Assembly (NCBI GenBank): GCA_002335605.1
Contig: BEDY01000004.1
Location: forward strand, 1,364,001-1,428,000
DNA: 64,000 bases
Direction: 5' to 3'
Source: Prillingera fragicola
Lineage: Eukaryota > Basidiomycota > Tremellomycetes > Trichosporonales > Trichosporonaceae
Both the position numbers and the translations under genes were made by a program. The notes under the pieces are model-generated. The model was not told where the DNA came from. It worked only from the letters and a program-made list of their open reading frames with translations, and did not search any database. Shown here piece by piece: positions 10,347 through 20,968 of this stretch (within the stretch, counting starts at the first letter, position 1; every line of letters starts with the position of its first letter).

Positions 10347-12258
10347 ATGACGGCCCAACGACAACGCACGGCCAGGAGGATTAGGCTAGCGCGTCTCCAG
10401 ACGGGCATCTTTGTAGCTGTTCTGTTCGCGCTTGGCGTAACGTTTGTGCAGTTCAGCACCAACGCTCGAAACAGGACAGAACATGCTCTGCATGGTTTCG
10501 CAAACAGGTTGAAGGGTCATCGTGCTCCGTGGCCAGCGCGACCGCGCTTCACGCTGTTTGGAGCCAAGGACACGCCAGATGAGGCCGACTTGCGTTCATG
10601 GGAGCTCAGTCGCGCGACCCAGTTTGCAGGCACGGGCTCGCGCGTACAACGGTTCTTGGAAAAGGCGGCGCGAGGAGAACCGTTTACTGTCGCTGCTATT
10701 GGCGGAAGTGGTATGTCGGCCGTCGCGAGCTGCACTGACAATCAGTGTCCAAGGGTCGTGGACTCACCCCGCCAGCAAAGATTCCAACCGTCGATGGCGA
10801 GCAAGTGATTGGCGCCGAGACGCTCTACTCCCCCGAGAACCTGCACATGCTCGTCTTCTCGTGGCTCAACTCGACCTTTCCTAACAAGGGTCAGAATCGA
10901 TTCATCAACGGGGCACAGGGAGGCGTCGGTGCCGGGTACTTTGCTTGGTGCTTCAGTGAGTCCAAGCTTTGCTGACCAGACACATGTGTTGACTATGCTT
11001 AGAGGAGCACATTGACGAGGATGTTGACCTCGTACTGGTTGAACTGGGGATAAACGACTTGAACGAGATGAAGGTTATCCGCAAATATGAGCGGCTGATC
11101 CGCAGTCTGCTCGAGCTCGACTCTGCACCAGCAGTGATCAATATTGAGTGAGTCACACGAAAATCCATGCACTCGGCAGTGCACTGACGCCACAGGACGT
11201 TCACCACCCTTTTCCCTTCCCTTCTCTCCAGCTCTGCGCTGCACAACGACGTTGTGGCATACTATGACGTGCCCTCGTTCTCTCTGCGAGACATTCTCAT
11301 GCCACGCATCATGGTCAACCCTGCTGAGCAGCTCCCTCGGTGGTTCCGCACCGGCGGCGACGTGGCACTGGGAGACGACAAGGTGCGCGAATGGGGAGGC
11401 GTGCCCGTGGACCTCATGCACATTTCCGCCAAGGGCCACGCCCTCGCTGCAGGCCTGGTCATCGACTACCTCAACGAGCAACTCTCTGCCCTCTTCCCTC
11501 GCGGCGTGTGGCGCAAGCTCGTCATTGGCCGCCTCCGCGCCGCCGCTCAGCGCGTGTACGAACTGCCCTCAACCTCGCTCACGCTCGCGTTCAACCCAGA
11601 CGACCTTCCAGCAAAGCGTGCGCCAGTCTGCCGCTCCCAAAACTCTGCCAAGTCTCACAACCGCATCTCGGGCACAGACGACGCCGGAGGCTACGGCCAG
11701 ACAGACGATGAGCGCCTACGCGGACTCGTCCTCGATTCCTCGTCCAAGGGCTGGGAACAGTGGCAGTGGGACGAGAAGCACTATCTCGTCGCTAAAGAGC
11801 CCGGGGCTCTTGCCGTCTTTGACTTTGTGATTGCCGAGCCCACAAAGGCCGCCGCAACTGCAAGTGAGTCCCTCGCGGACCCCATGGACGTGTACGAGCC
11901 CGAGACCGAGACGGCATCTCCCGAGGAAAGCTGGGCGGTTGAGCACACATCTCGGAAACGCAGCGTCGCACGCGCCCTTGAACCGGCTGTCAAGGACGGC
12001 GGTACCGTCGCTATTGGATACCAGCGCAGTGCGCATTTCGGGTTTGGTTCAGTGTGGTGCTGGGTCGACAACGACCGGGCGGGCGGAAAGAGGCTGGACG
12101 GATATTGGACTATCAAGGAGCGGAATATGGGGATTGTTGACGAGGTCGCGACTGCGCTGCTGCCTGGTAAACACAGGCTGCAGTGTGAGCTGCTGAAAGA
12201 GACGTTGGATCCCCAGGGCAGGACAGAGTTTAGGTTGTTTGCGATTGTGCACAACTGA
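10347..12258 (+). CDS. Membrane-anchored SGNH/GDSL-type hydrolase
   Basis: Predicted type II membrane protein: an Arg-rich N-terminus (MTAQRQRTARRIRLARLQ), one transmembrane segment (TGIFVAVLFALGVTFVQF), then a luminal or extracellular domain. Intron 1 near 10711-10745 joins AAIGG-S to VSKGRGLTPP, giving block I as G-G-S. Block III is ELGINDLNEM (GxND) and block V is DLMHISAKGHALAAG (DxxH). The Ser, Asn and Asp-His elements of the SGNH fold are therefore all visible. Three introns are inferred (about 10711, 10960 and 11149). The C-terminal third (from about 11560) is a separate domain with GTVAIGYQRSAHFGFG and CWVDNDRAGGKRLDGYW, resembling the beta-rich tail found with fungal capsule-associated SGNH proteins. 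It is probably an O-acyl esterase or transferase acting on surface glycans; the substrate is unknown. An in-frame Met at 10275 is an alternative start. Confidence 0.8.
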
Positions 12259-12318
12259 ATGGATTGGGCTTTTGTATTTGTCATTGTTGTATTGCATCAT
12301 GTACACATTTTGCATCTA

Positions 12319-14854
12319 TTACTTCCAGCCCTCGGCGACGCGCACGCCGACCAGGCGGACAATCTCGCCTACGCGCCGAACACGCTCGCTCAGCGCCGGA
12401 GCTGCGCCCTTGCCGTTGCTCTCGTCCCAGCTCGCAGCATCCACAGACTCGCCTCGCAACTCTGCCAACATGGCTCGCAGCCCACATGCCTCGTTCTTGA
12501 GACGCCTGGCGCCAATTGCACCAGCCCGCGCCACAGCCAGGTCAACATAGTGCACTGCCTTTTCTGCTTCTGTTAGCGGCTGTCCCCGCCGGATGACTCA
12601 CCCAACACTGTATTGCCCAACTCAGCGTCACCCTTCTCCTCGGCATCAAGAAACATGGCCGTGTGTGCCTTGGCGCGGACGAGCGCTGCCCTCGCAAACA
12701 GCTCGTTATCCCCTCCATGCGTGATTGGCGTCCACACCTTGGTAACCTCGGCCTCGGCCTTGATTGCCATACCGTCACTTCCCATCGCGAGCAGTGTCTC
12801 GGCGAGGGCAACGGCCCCAACCTGGTACAGCGGCCAAACGCCCAATCCCACTGCAAGGTGTAATGCACTGAGCACATGCGGTAGAACAAGGTGGGGCGGA
12901 TTGCGGGCATCAAGCATAGCGCGTGCGGTGCGCAATGCGTCCGTCACCTGGTCGTGCGCAAAGATGATGCCGCGTGTGGGTGCCGTTTCCCGGGAAGCAA
13001 GATCGAACAGCTCTCGGATGGGGCCTCCTGGGCCGAGGCGATACGCGTATGCAGGGTCGGATCGCAGTCCGTTGATAACTGCCAAGGCGTCGCCGTCCCG
13101 GTGCAGGTCTGCCTCTCGTTCAAGCACCGCCCACACGGAGCGTGCCCATGCTTGGTACTCGTGAAACTTGAGGTCATCAATGGTGTCGCCGTCAAGCAGC
13201 ATGGTGAGCGCCTCCTCACAGTGGCCCTTCTTGGCCGCCCGCTCTGCGCGAAGTAGCAGAACCTGCATCCTGATTTCGTCGTTGAGCTCGGGCGACCTGA
13301 GAGCCATAGTCTCGTGCATCTCGGCAAGAAGATCGGAGCCTAAGGTCAGTGTCGAGTCAATCTCCATCACTCACCAAGCATTGCCCACAGCCCCGCCTGG
13401 GCAACGTGCCATGTCGGACCCTTGAGCTCCTGCGCGCTAGCACTTGGTCCCATAGCAGTGTACACGCGTCGGAAAGCGACATGAACTGGTTCGCCCATGT
13501 CAACGGCGGCGCGGATAGCCCAAATCTCATCCTTGGCCGAGTGGGCTTTGGGCAAGCGACGAAGCGGCAAGGGATTGGGGTCGACAGAGGGAACAGCAGA
13601 TCCTGGCCAGGCAGAAGCCTCAGTTTCTAGCGCCAGCCGGTATTGCAGACTCAAGCAGTAGTCTAGGCATCCGTTGTCTCCCTCTGTCCGAGCGTGACGT
13701 ATCGCTTCTCCCAGTGCTTCCTCTGCTGATTCGATGCCGCCAGTCATGTAGTGGAATGCCGCCAGGTTCATGAGCGCATGTTGATGGAAAGATCGGCCAT
13801 TTTCAGGCTTGAGACTGTCGTAAAAGCGCCGCAATGACACCAGCGCAGCACCAAAGTCGCCAGATGCCATCGCAGTTTCGTAACTGGACATGGAGAGGTT
13901 CTTCATATCTGGCGGTTGCTCCATCGCGGCTGAACCTGTGAGGATTTAGCTCCGAGTAGAAGGGACCTGGGCCACACTCACGCGTCAGCTGGAATCCCAA
14001 AGATCGGGTTGACGACTCGGGTATAGTGGCACCGCACCATTCTGCAACCTGAACAGACAGAACCGCGGTCTCGTCAAAGGCCAACTTGCGCAGCTTGATG
14101 AGCACCCGGCGGAAGACGAGCCCAAGCGGTGACCGGCGCTCAATTGGCTCCACGGATTCAAGCTGATCATCTCCTTCTTCACTGAGGCGAGCCCGAATGT
14201 CGCGCTCGATAGCTGAATGTCAGCTCAGCGCCAAGACACTTCACTTACTGTCAATGAATGAGCAGCCAGTGGTAACATCGTCAAAGTTGTTGGGCTACCG
14301 TCAGAGCCGTCCAGTATCTTGACTCACAAATTCATCCATCCAACTGTCCTCGGACGCCGCCTGAACCACTTCCGGTGGCACATGCTGGCCCCGGGCTCGC
14401 CTCTTACCGATAGACCGCGACAAAATGGCGCTCTCCTTACGAAGCAGGCGATCAGTCTCAGTCTTGAGCTGCGTAAAAGTGGTGGGTGTGGGGTTCACCT
14501 GCCGTCGTCAGTAGAGCTCCCCAAAAGTTAGAACTCACCTCAAAGGCCTCTCGTGCGACGATTTCGAGGATAGCCGCTACAAACGGGGCCGAGTAGAGTG
14601 TTGCGCCATGCTCGGTTGCAGGAGTCACGCGTATCACCAGCCAAGCCAGAGCCAGATACAGCGGAAGAGTGGCATCTGGTATCTTTCCCAGTGACTCTGG
14701 CACCGGCTGGTGAGTTCGCCGTGTTGGTGAGATCATTGGGAAGGGAGATGTTGAATAGGAAGATTGCAGCCAGGGTGACTGACACCTTGTCAACAAAGCA
14801 CCATCTGTATCTGTGATCTGTCGAATTGCGGGGCCTAACCTTCCCACGTGACAT
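12319..14854 (-). CDS. APC5: Anaphase-promoting complex subunit 5
   Basis: Scaffold TPR subunit of the APC/C ubiquitin ligase. The diagnostic segment is ALMNLAAFHYMTGGIESAEEAL followed by EAIRHARTEGDNGCLDYCLS, the conserved Apc5 TPR motif. TPR-like helices follow to EAEKAVHYVDLAVARAGAIG near the end. The ATG is at 14854 (MSRGK). The N-terminal exon reads SVTLAAIFLFNISLPNDL in one frame and ATLPLYLALAWLVIRVTP in another; joining them needs a very short intron near 14665-14695. Further introns are clear at about 14500-14540 (GTGAGT...GGCAG), 14300-14330, 14215-14250, 13935-13980, 13340-13372 and 12575-12605. The stop is at 12319. The gene overlaps no neighbour and shares a 152-bp divergent promoter with the SRP40-like gene. 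Confidence 0.8.
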
Positions 14855-15006
14855 GTTCCTGAATTAATGCCAAAAAATAAGGGAAAAATAAAAATTCCGT
14901 TCCTTGCCGTAGACCTCCACCTCTGAATTCTGTTGCTGCATCTTGGGCAATCTGAAAATTCAACTAGAGATCACCAAGTGACCACACGAGACTCACACAA
15001 CTCATC
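14855..15006. promoter_or_regulatory. Compact divergent promoter, APC5 / SRP40-like gene
   Basis: Only 152 bp separate the two ATGs. An AT-rich stretch (AAAAAATAAGGGAAAAATAAAAATT, about 14871-14895) lies in the middle and could serve both directions. A CACGTG palindrome at 14846-14851 overlaps the first codons of APC5. Confidence 0.5.
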
Positions 15007-15708
15007 ATGGCTGACTCCAAGGACACCAAGGGTGAGCTATAACAATGTTTGAACAATAAGCAGACACTGACATTGCAGCTCTCGACGCCGCTGTGCTTGC
15101 CTACCTCGTCGCCCGCGGCTTTACTCGCTCGACCAAGGCTTTCGAGAAGGAGGCCGGCGCTACCCAGAGCACTGAGGCCGGCGAGCTTGAGAAGGCTTGG
15201 GCCGCCATTCAGTCTGCTGTCAAGGAGGATGTCGAGATGAAGAGCGACAGCAGTGACAGCAGCAGCTCGGACTCTGACTCGGACTCGGACTCGTCTGACT
15301 CTGACTCTGCCTCTGACTCTGACTCGTCGGACAGCGACAACGAGGAGGAGGTTGCCGTGACAAGTGAGTGGGAACAAATTGAAACAGACGACGACATTCC
15401 TGACGTACAGTTGTGGCCAAGGTCATTGAGCCTGCCAGCATTCCCCTCCCCGAGTCGGACTCGAGCTCGAGCGACTCGGACAGCGACTCTGATGACGAGA
15501 GCAGTGACTCGAGCTCGTCGAGCGACTCGAACTCGTCGGACTCGGACTCGGACTCGGACAGTGACTCGGATAGCGAGGATGAGAAGCCTGCTTCCAAGAA
15601 GGCCGCCGTCAAGGCTGCCTCGAGCAGCGGCAGCGAGACCATAGCCGAGGCCAAGGACGCGTCGGCTGACTCGGACTCCTCGGACTCGGAAAGTGGTGAC
15701 GAGAGTGA

Positions 15709-15748
<40 letters not shown>

Positions 15749-16324
15749 TCATCGTCCTCGTCCAGCTCGTCGTCTTCTTCTTCTTCCTCTTCCTCTTCTT
15801 CCTCTTCGTCGTCTTCGAGCTCCTCGTCCAGCTCCTCGGCTTCGTCGTCGGCCACCCCCGCCCCTGCTGCCGGCACCAAGCGCGCTCGCAGCCCCTCGAC
15901 CTCGTCCGACTCGTCGTCTGACGACGAGCCCGCCAAGAAGCGCAAGGTCGAGTCCGAATCGACCTCTGCCTCGACCTCTGCCTCAACCTCGGGCACCTCG
16001 ACCCCGCTCACCCCTTCCTTCCAGCCTTCGGGCACCTCGACGCCCAACGGCAGCAAGGCCCCCCGGGGCTCTGGCCAGAACCAGCGTTTCCAGCGCATCA
16101 AGCAGGAGAACGTGACCTTCCACGACCAGCGCCTCATGGACAACTCGTTTGACGCCCACGTCGCCCGTGTCGGCAACTCGAACGACTTTGGTGCCCGCGC
16201 CTCGCGTGATCTCATCGTCACCCGTGGCGACGGCTTCCGCAAGGAGAAGAACAAGAAGAAGCGCGGAAGCTACGCCGGTGGCGAAATCACCATGGCTACC
16301 AACAGCATCAAGTTTGACGACTAA
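15007..16324 (+). CDS. SRP40/Nopp140-like nucleolar phosphoprotein with LisH motif
   Basis: Relative of yeast Srp40 and mammalian NOLC1, a casein-kinase-2-phosphorylated chaperone of snoRNPs. Exon 1 is MADSKDTK. A 48-nt intron leads to ALDAAVLAYLVARGFTRSTKAF, a LisH-type dimerisation motif. A second intron near 15366-15411 joins VAVT to IVAKVIEP. The centre is Ser/Asp/Glu-rich acidic repeats (SDSDSDS-type) with an uninterrupted run of 43 serine codons (15710-15838). A bipartite basic patch, PAKKRKVE, looks like a nuclear localisation signal. The C-terminus is the conserved SRP40 domain: QNQRFQRIKQENVTFHDQRLMDNSF, then DFGARASRDLIVTRGDGFRKEKNKKKRGSY. The stop is at 16322-16324. The SRP40 C-terminal domain makes this assignment secure. 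Confidence 0.92.
15710..15838 (+). repeat. Serine-codon microsatellite (TCN)43 inside the SRP40-like gene
   Basis: It starts as a perfect TCG run, passes through mixed TCA/TCC/AGC, becomes a TCT/TCC run, and ends TCG TCC AGC TCC TCG. All 43 codons are Ser, giving an uninterrupted poly-Ser tract. The mixed synonymous codons show the tract is maintained at protein level rather than being a young pure trinucleotide expansion. Confidence 0.9.
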
Positions 16325-16722
16325 TTGTGCTGCTGCGACGTAAGCAGCTTGTGCGTGTGCATTTGCCTGCACCTCGCCCGCCAACCCTAGAAAGCGTAAT
16401 CCCTTGTCTCTCTCACACCTACTGGTTTCTTCTGTGCTTGTAACATGATTCCCATGCATCATCAATACACTACCCGTCTCTTTCTCGCTGCCCCGTGCTC
16501 GCAACTAGCATTCTTAAACGATGATACCCTTGCATTTCCCTTGGTCCGCTACAGGTTGTGAATGGATGTTGTTTGATTATGAGAGTTTTGGGCCATGGCT
16601 GTTGGAAGCCAAGACCATGCAGTTTTTGGCGAGCTCAGGCTGTTGGAAGTCTGAGCCGCCAGGGTATATAAGATGTAGGGGGGTGGACTTCTAATCCACA
16701 TTGTTTGCTAAGACAAAGCAGT
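16325..16722. other. Convergent 3' intergenic region
   Basis: It lies between the SRP40-like stop (16324) and the aspartokinase-ALT stop (16723), so both 3' UTRs lie here. A TATATAAG string at 16665-16672 sits in this 3'-3' region with no plus-strand gene after it. No coding frame is supported. Confidence 0.5.
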
Positions 16723-19700
16723 TTAGGTGTACTTTGTCATAAACTCCTTGTGGAACTTTTCGATACGCTCCATCATCTCGTCAGCCTCGGGGGTGAGGCA
16801 GGTGACGCGGAGATGGTGCGTGCCGGCCTCCTGGCCAAACCCAGAGCCAGCGACAGCGCAAATGCCCGTAGCGTCGAGCAGAGCGAGGGCGTAGAACGTG
16901 TCAGGCTCCTTGCCAGCAAGAGCAGCGGCGTCAATCGCCTTCTGGGGGAGGACGAGCTGTGGGAACAGGTACATGGCTCCCTCGGCGGGCTGACAGCTCA
17001 CGCCTTCGAGGGCGTTGAAGCGCTCGCCCATGTAGGCGGACCTGGTGCGCATGCCATTGTGGATCGCGGCAGACTCCTGAATGTAAACCGCGTACGAGGG
17101 CGATCCGGGCTGGGGAGGGCAGACGAGGAGGTCAACGCCAATCTGGCCCGAGACGGGCGGGCAGAGCTGGACGCTGGCCATCTTCTGAACAAGGTCCTCG
17201 ACATCAGCGTCAAGGTTGACCGTCTCGAGGTATCCACCACGACGGCCGCACTCGCCCGAGACACCCTTGGAGATCGAGTGGAGCGAGACGAGCTCGACGC
17301 TCTGGGCAACCTCCTTGGGCATGCTACGGAGCACCTTTTTGAACGAGTGGAAGGGCTTGCGGGTGGCGTCGTAGACGTTGGTCTGGTAGACCTCGTCGGC
17401 GAGAAGCAGGAGCGACTCGTCGTAGCAGAGCTGCACAATCTCACGCATGTCGGCCTCGGAAAGGCACGAGCCGGTAGGGTTTCCGGGGTTGATGACCACA
17501 AGAGCCTTGAGGGCCTTGAGCGAGGGGTCGGCGCGGGCACGAGTGACGGAAGCCTTGAGCGAAGCAAGGTCGAGAGCCCATCCGTTGGCCTCGGAAAGGT
17601 GGTACTCGACAGGAGTAGCACCGACGTGGCTGAGCGTGGCAGTGTACAGCGGGTACTGGGGGATGGGGATGAGAACGCCGTCGCCGGGCTGCAGAGCCAG
17701 ATCAAGGATCATGGCCACACCAGGAGTAGCACCACCAGTGAGGTAGATGTGCTCGGGATCGGCAGGGAAGCCGTCGCGCTTCTCGATAAACTTGGCAACA
17801 CGCGAGCGAATGGGGGCGGATCCCTTGGAGCCAGTGTATGCGCCAACGGAGTGGAACTCCTCAACAAGCTGAGCAGCCTTGGCAATGACATCGGCAGGGA
17901 AGAGGTCCTTGGCGTGGGGGTTCTTCATCAGGTCGGGGTACTCGACGAGCGCAGCAACCTGGCGCCAGTAGGTGAGAGGCTTCTGCTTGAGCTCACGCTC
18001 CTGGGGGTTTCCAATGTTGGCGTAAATAATACGGTTAAAGGGCAAGTCCTTGTCACCCGACGCGAGCTTGCGGGCAATGGCGTCGGCCTTGAGCGAGAGC
18101 TCGCCGCGGACGGCGTACTCGACCTCGAGAACCGCAGGGTTGACAGTGTCGAGCGTGAGAGCCTTCTTATGGCTGCTCTTGATGCCCGAAGACTTGGGAG
18201 GAATGTTGAGGCAAGTGTCGTGGATGACGTTGAGAGCGCGAACAGCGTCCTTGTTTTCGATAACACACGAAATGTTAATCTCGCTGGCACCCTGCGAAAT
18301 CATCTCAATGTTGACCTTGGCCTTGGCGAGCGAGATGAACATTTGTCCAGCCGAACCAATGGCGTTGCGCATGTTGCGACCGACAAGCGACAGAATAGCC
18401 ATGTCGTGTGAGATCGAAATCTCTCCAATTTTCTCCAGGTCGCGGACCATGCGCTCGAGGCGGCGAGCGTTGCCAAAGTCCTGCATGGCCATCGAGACGT
18501 GCACCTCGGAGGTGGAGATGAGGTCGACAACCACACCGGCGCGGTCAAGCGTCTGGAAGATGCGGGCAAGGAAACCGTGCGAGATGGTCTTGCGGTTCGA
18601 GTGAATGTTGAGAACAAGAATCTTGTCCTTGATCGTAACAGCCGTGGGGAGGCGGTCCTCGGGAGCAATGGTCACAGGAGCGCCGGAGACAGCGGGAGGA
18701 GTCTCAATGCCACGGGGAAAGCCCTCGTCAGGCAGAATAATAGTACCCTGGCCCTTGGGGTTCTCAACGTTCTTGATGCGGATAGGAATCTTGGCGCGAA
18801 TCACCTGTTCCATGGTGAACGGGTGGATGACCTCGGAGCCGTAGTAGGTGAGCTCGGCCGCCTCATCCGGGGTGATGGAAGGGACCAAGCGCGCGTTGGG
18901 CACCTTGCGGGGGTCGGCAGTAAAGATACCGTCGACTTCCTTCCACACTTGGAGTTCGGCAGCCTGGACGCCGACTGCGCACAATGCAGCACACAGGTCG
19001 GTGTATCCACGGCCGATCTGGGCCAGCAGCGATCCTGGGACAGGACCAAAGAAGCCAGTGACAACTGGCACACGCGAGCCACACTCGTGTAGACGCTCGC
19101 CGAGACGGGTAGCGAGCTCGTCGTAAAAGATCTGGCCGAGCTGCGAGACACCCTGGTCGCCGGAAGCGGTCAGCTGAGCGTCTGTGGCAGCCTGCATCGA
19201 CGCGTCGACAATGCTGTCGAGAACAACCAGCTCCGAGTCGATGCCCTAATACTCATCAGTGACTGGTCTCTGTGTGGCTGTTCCTGTCGTTGCCACTCAC
19301 CCTGTCCCTCAATGCGGCAGCGACGATCTTGCATGCCAGACGCTCGCCGGTGCCGATGATGGAATCCTGCGAACGAGGCGAGATCTCGTCAATGATCTGT
19401 TACGTCAGTAAACGCACCGCATACGCGTAGATCGCACACGCGTAGATCTGTCTGGTGTACGTACGTGAGCGGCATTCAAAAAGCTGCGAAGGACCTCGCA
19501 GTCGCGCTCGATTTCCTGCATGAGCTCGTCGCGCAAGGGGCCGGAGCGGATAGCGGCGCGAGCAGCGTCAACATGGCCACGCTTGATAGTGTCGACAGTA
19601 ATGTGGAAGCCAGGCTCAAAGTTCTCATTGCCAGTAGGGGTCTCGGGTCCCGAGGACTCGGATGTGGACGGCGAGCGCGTACGACCAGACAATGGCTGGA

Positions 19701-20181
19701 AGGGCGACGGCGATGAGGACCTCGAAGGCTCGAGGTCTTTCAATGATGATAGCGACGACATCATGCTGCCAGAAAAGTAGCCCGAGCCCACACGCTTGGG
19801 ATACAAGGGGGTCTGGTAGCCCGACGCATTAGGGCGCGCGGATGACGGCTGGAGCGCTTCCCTCGACGCTTGCAAGAGGAGGTTGGTGGTGCCGAGGGCC
19901 TTGGTGTCAGTGGACCTGGCCGAGCATACAATGGCAACGCGGTTCGTAGGGATGTACGACCTGAGCAACGGTGTCAGCTAGTGATACACTTTCATAGTCG
20001 TCAATTAAACGCACTCGACGATGCGCGTGATGGAATCGAGAGACTTTCCAACAGAGGTGCCACCATATTTCTGAATGACCCAAGGAACGCTGCCATCGGT
20101 AGTGTTGCGGACGAGGTTCTCGTCGCCATAACCAGTGGGGGTTGACCGTCCCGAGGAGGAGGAGGACGATTGCGTGACCAT
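16723..20181 (-). CDS. Aspartate kinase - alanine aminotransferase fusion protein
   Basis: Two complete enzymes in one frame. N-terminal half: aspartokinase (HOM3-type, first step of threonine/methionine synthesis). ATG 20181 leads to IQKYGGTSVGKSLDSI (nucleotide-binding KYGGTSVG). A Ser/Pro-rich insert follows, then VPVVTGFFGPVPGSLLAQIGRG, VDGIFTADPRKVPNA and ELTYYGSEVIHPFTMEQVI. Two ACT domains follow (ILVLNIHSNRK; MAILSLVGRNMR), ending ALNVIHDTCLNIPP. After a linker of about 14 residues (KSSGIKSSHKKA, about 18162-18207) comes LTLDTVNPAVLEVEYAVRG, the start of a full PLP-dependent alanine aminotransferase: ANIGNPQE, GAYTGSKGSAPIRSRVA, VLIPIPQYPLYTATL, INPGNPTGSC, DEVYQTNVY, and the PLP lysine motif HSISKGVSGECGRRGGY. 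The C-terminal 825 codons, including the junction, are one intron-free frame. Three upstream introns lie near 19960-20010, 19395-19465 and 19245-19300. Total is about 1,080 residues. Confidence 0.93.
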
Positions 20182-20296
20182 TGTGCTATGGTGAAGCGCG
20201 GCAAGCGCTGGATCAAAAGACTGATGAAGTAGAGAGTATGCACAAGAGCAATGCAAAGCGGGCCTTGGTCTGACGGCGTCTGCTGCTGCCTGGACG

Positions 20297-20316
20297 CTGG
20301 CTGGCTGGCTGGCTGG
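20297..20316 (+). repeat. (CTGG)5 tetranucleotide repeat
   Basis: Five perfect CTGG units lie about 120 bp upstream of the aspartokinase-ALT start codon, probably within its 5' leader. Confidence 0.9.
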
Positions 20317-20645
20317 CGTCTCGCTCGGTGGTGTGCTGCGGCTACAGTGGTCCTCTAGTACGGATTTTGAGTCGATACGGAATAAGTCTATGGCGCAATC
20401 GGCCGAGTCCTGGCTCAAGTGGAAAAAGCGGCGAGAGCCCCGCATTCTGCCACGGGTGAGTCTGGGCCCCAGCCAATGGACAAGGCTGTGATTACGGGAG
20501 GTTCAAGCAACCTCGACCTTGGACACTTGAGCGCATGCATTGCCTCTGCACAGAATACGGCCAGTGCAGCCAGCAACTGCATTTCACGGCAAATCTCGGT
20601 GTATAATGGATCGAACAGCTCTGAGCGGTATTTCAGATCTGATAA

Positions 20646-20653
20646 TCACGTGA
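20646..20653. promoter_or_regulatory. TCACGTGA palindrome (Cbf1-type E-box)
   Basis: A perfect 8-bp palindrome, 465 bp upstream of the aspartokinase-ALT ATG and 316 bp upstream of the Sld7-like ATG. In yeasts this core is bound by Cbf1-type bHLH factors that act on sulphur amino acid genes, which would suit an aspartate-family enzyme. Binding here is inference. Confidence 0.4.
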
Positions 20654-20968
20654 CTAGCTCCTGTCTCTTACGTAATATTTTCTTCACCCTGTCAATATTG
20701 ACTTTCAATATCATTGCCTCCGTCCACGCGTCATGATAACAACGGAGGCAATTTCTCATCTCATTCAAACGCGTGCAATACAACCTTGCCAGAGGGACGA
20801 CCTGAACGCCACCACAAACACGAACAGAGCACACCACTCTGCAACGCCTGCCAAGGATCTCCCTCACACACGATCTAGCAGGCCTTGCTCTGCGTTTATA
20901 CGGAACAGAGGTCGGGGTGTGCTTGAAGCGAGCGTCGCGCAGACGCGTCTGCTGGTTTTGGTTTGACA

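Larger units (their letters stand above)
20182..20968. promoter_or_regulatory. Divergent promoter region, aspartokinase-ALT / Sld7-like gene
   Basis: 787 bp between ATGs at 20181 (minus) and 20969 (plus). It contains a perfect TCACGTGA palindrome at 20646-20653 and a (CTGG)5 run at 20297-20316. Frames through this interval have no supported coding content. Confidence 0.5.

Noticed and set aside
15220..16254. 344-residue minus-strand acidic frame opposite the SRP40-like gene
   Set aside because: It is the reverse complement of Ser-codon repeats (producing Asp/Glu/Ser runs) with no independent support.
16665..16672. TATATAAG as a promoter TATA box
   Set aside because: It lies between two convergent 3' ends and no plus-strand gene follows within range.
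16705..18411. 568-residue plus-strand open frame opposite the aspartokinase-ALT gene
   Set aside because: It is antisense to a well-supported enzyme, has low-complexity Arg/Gly/Val composition and no family motif. It is a codon-bias shadow.
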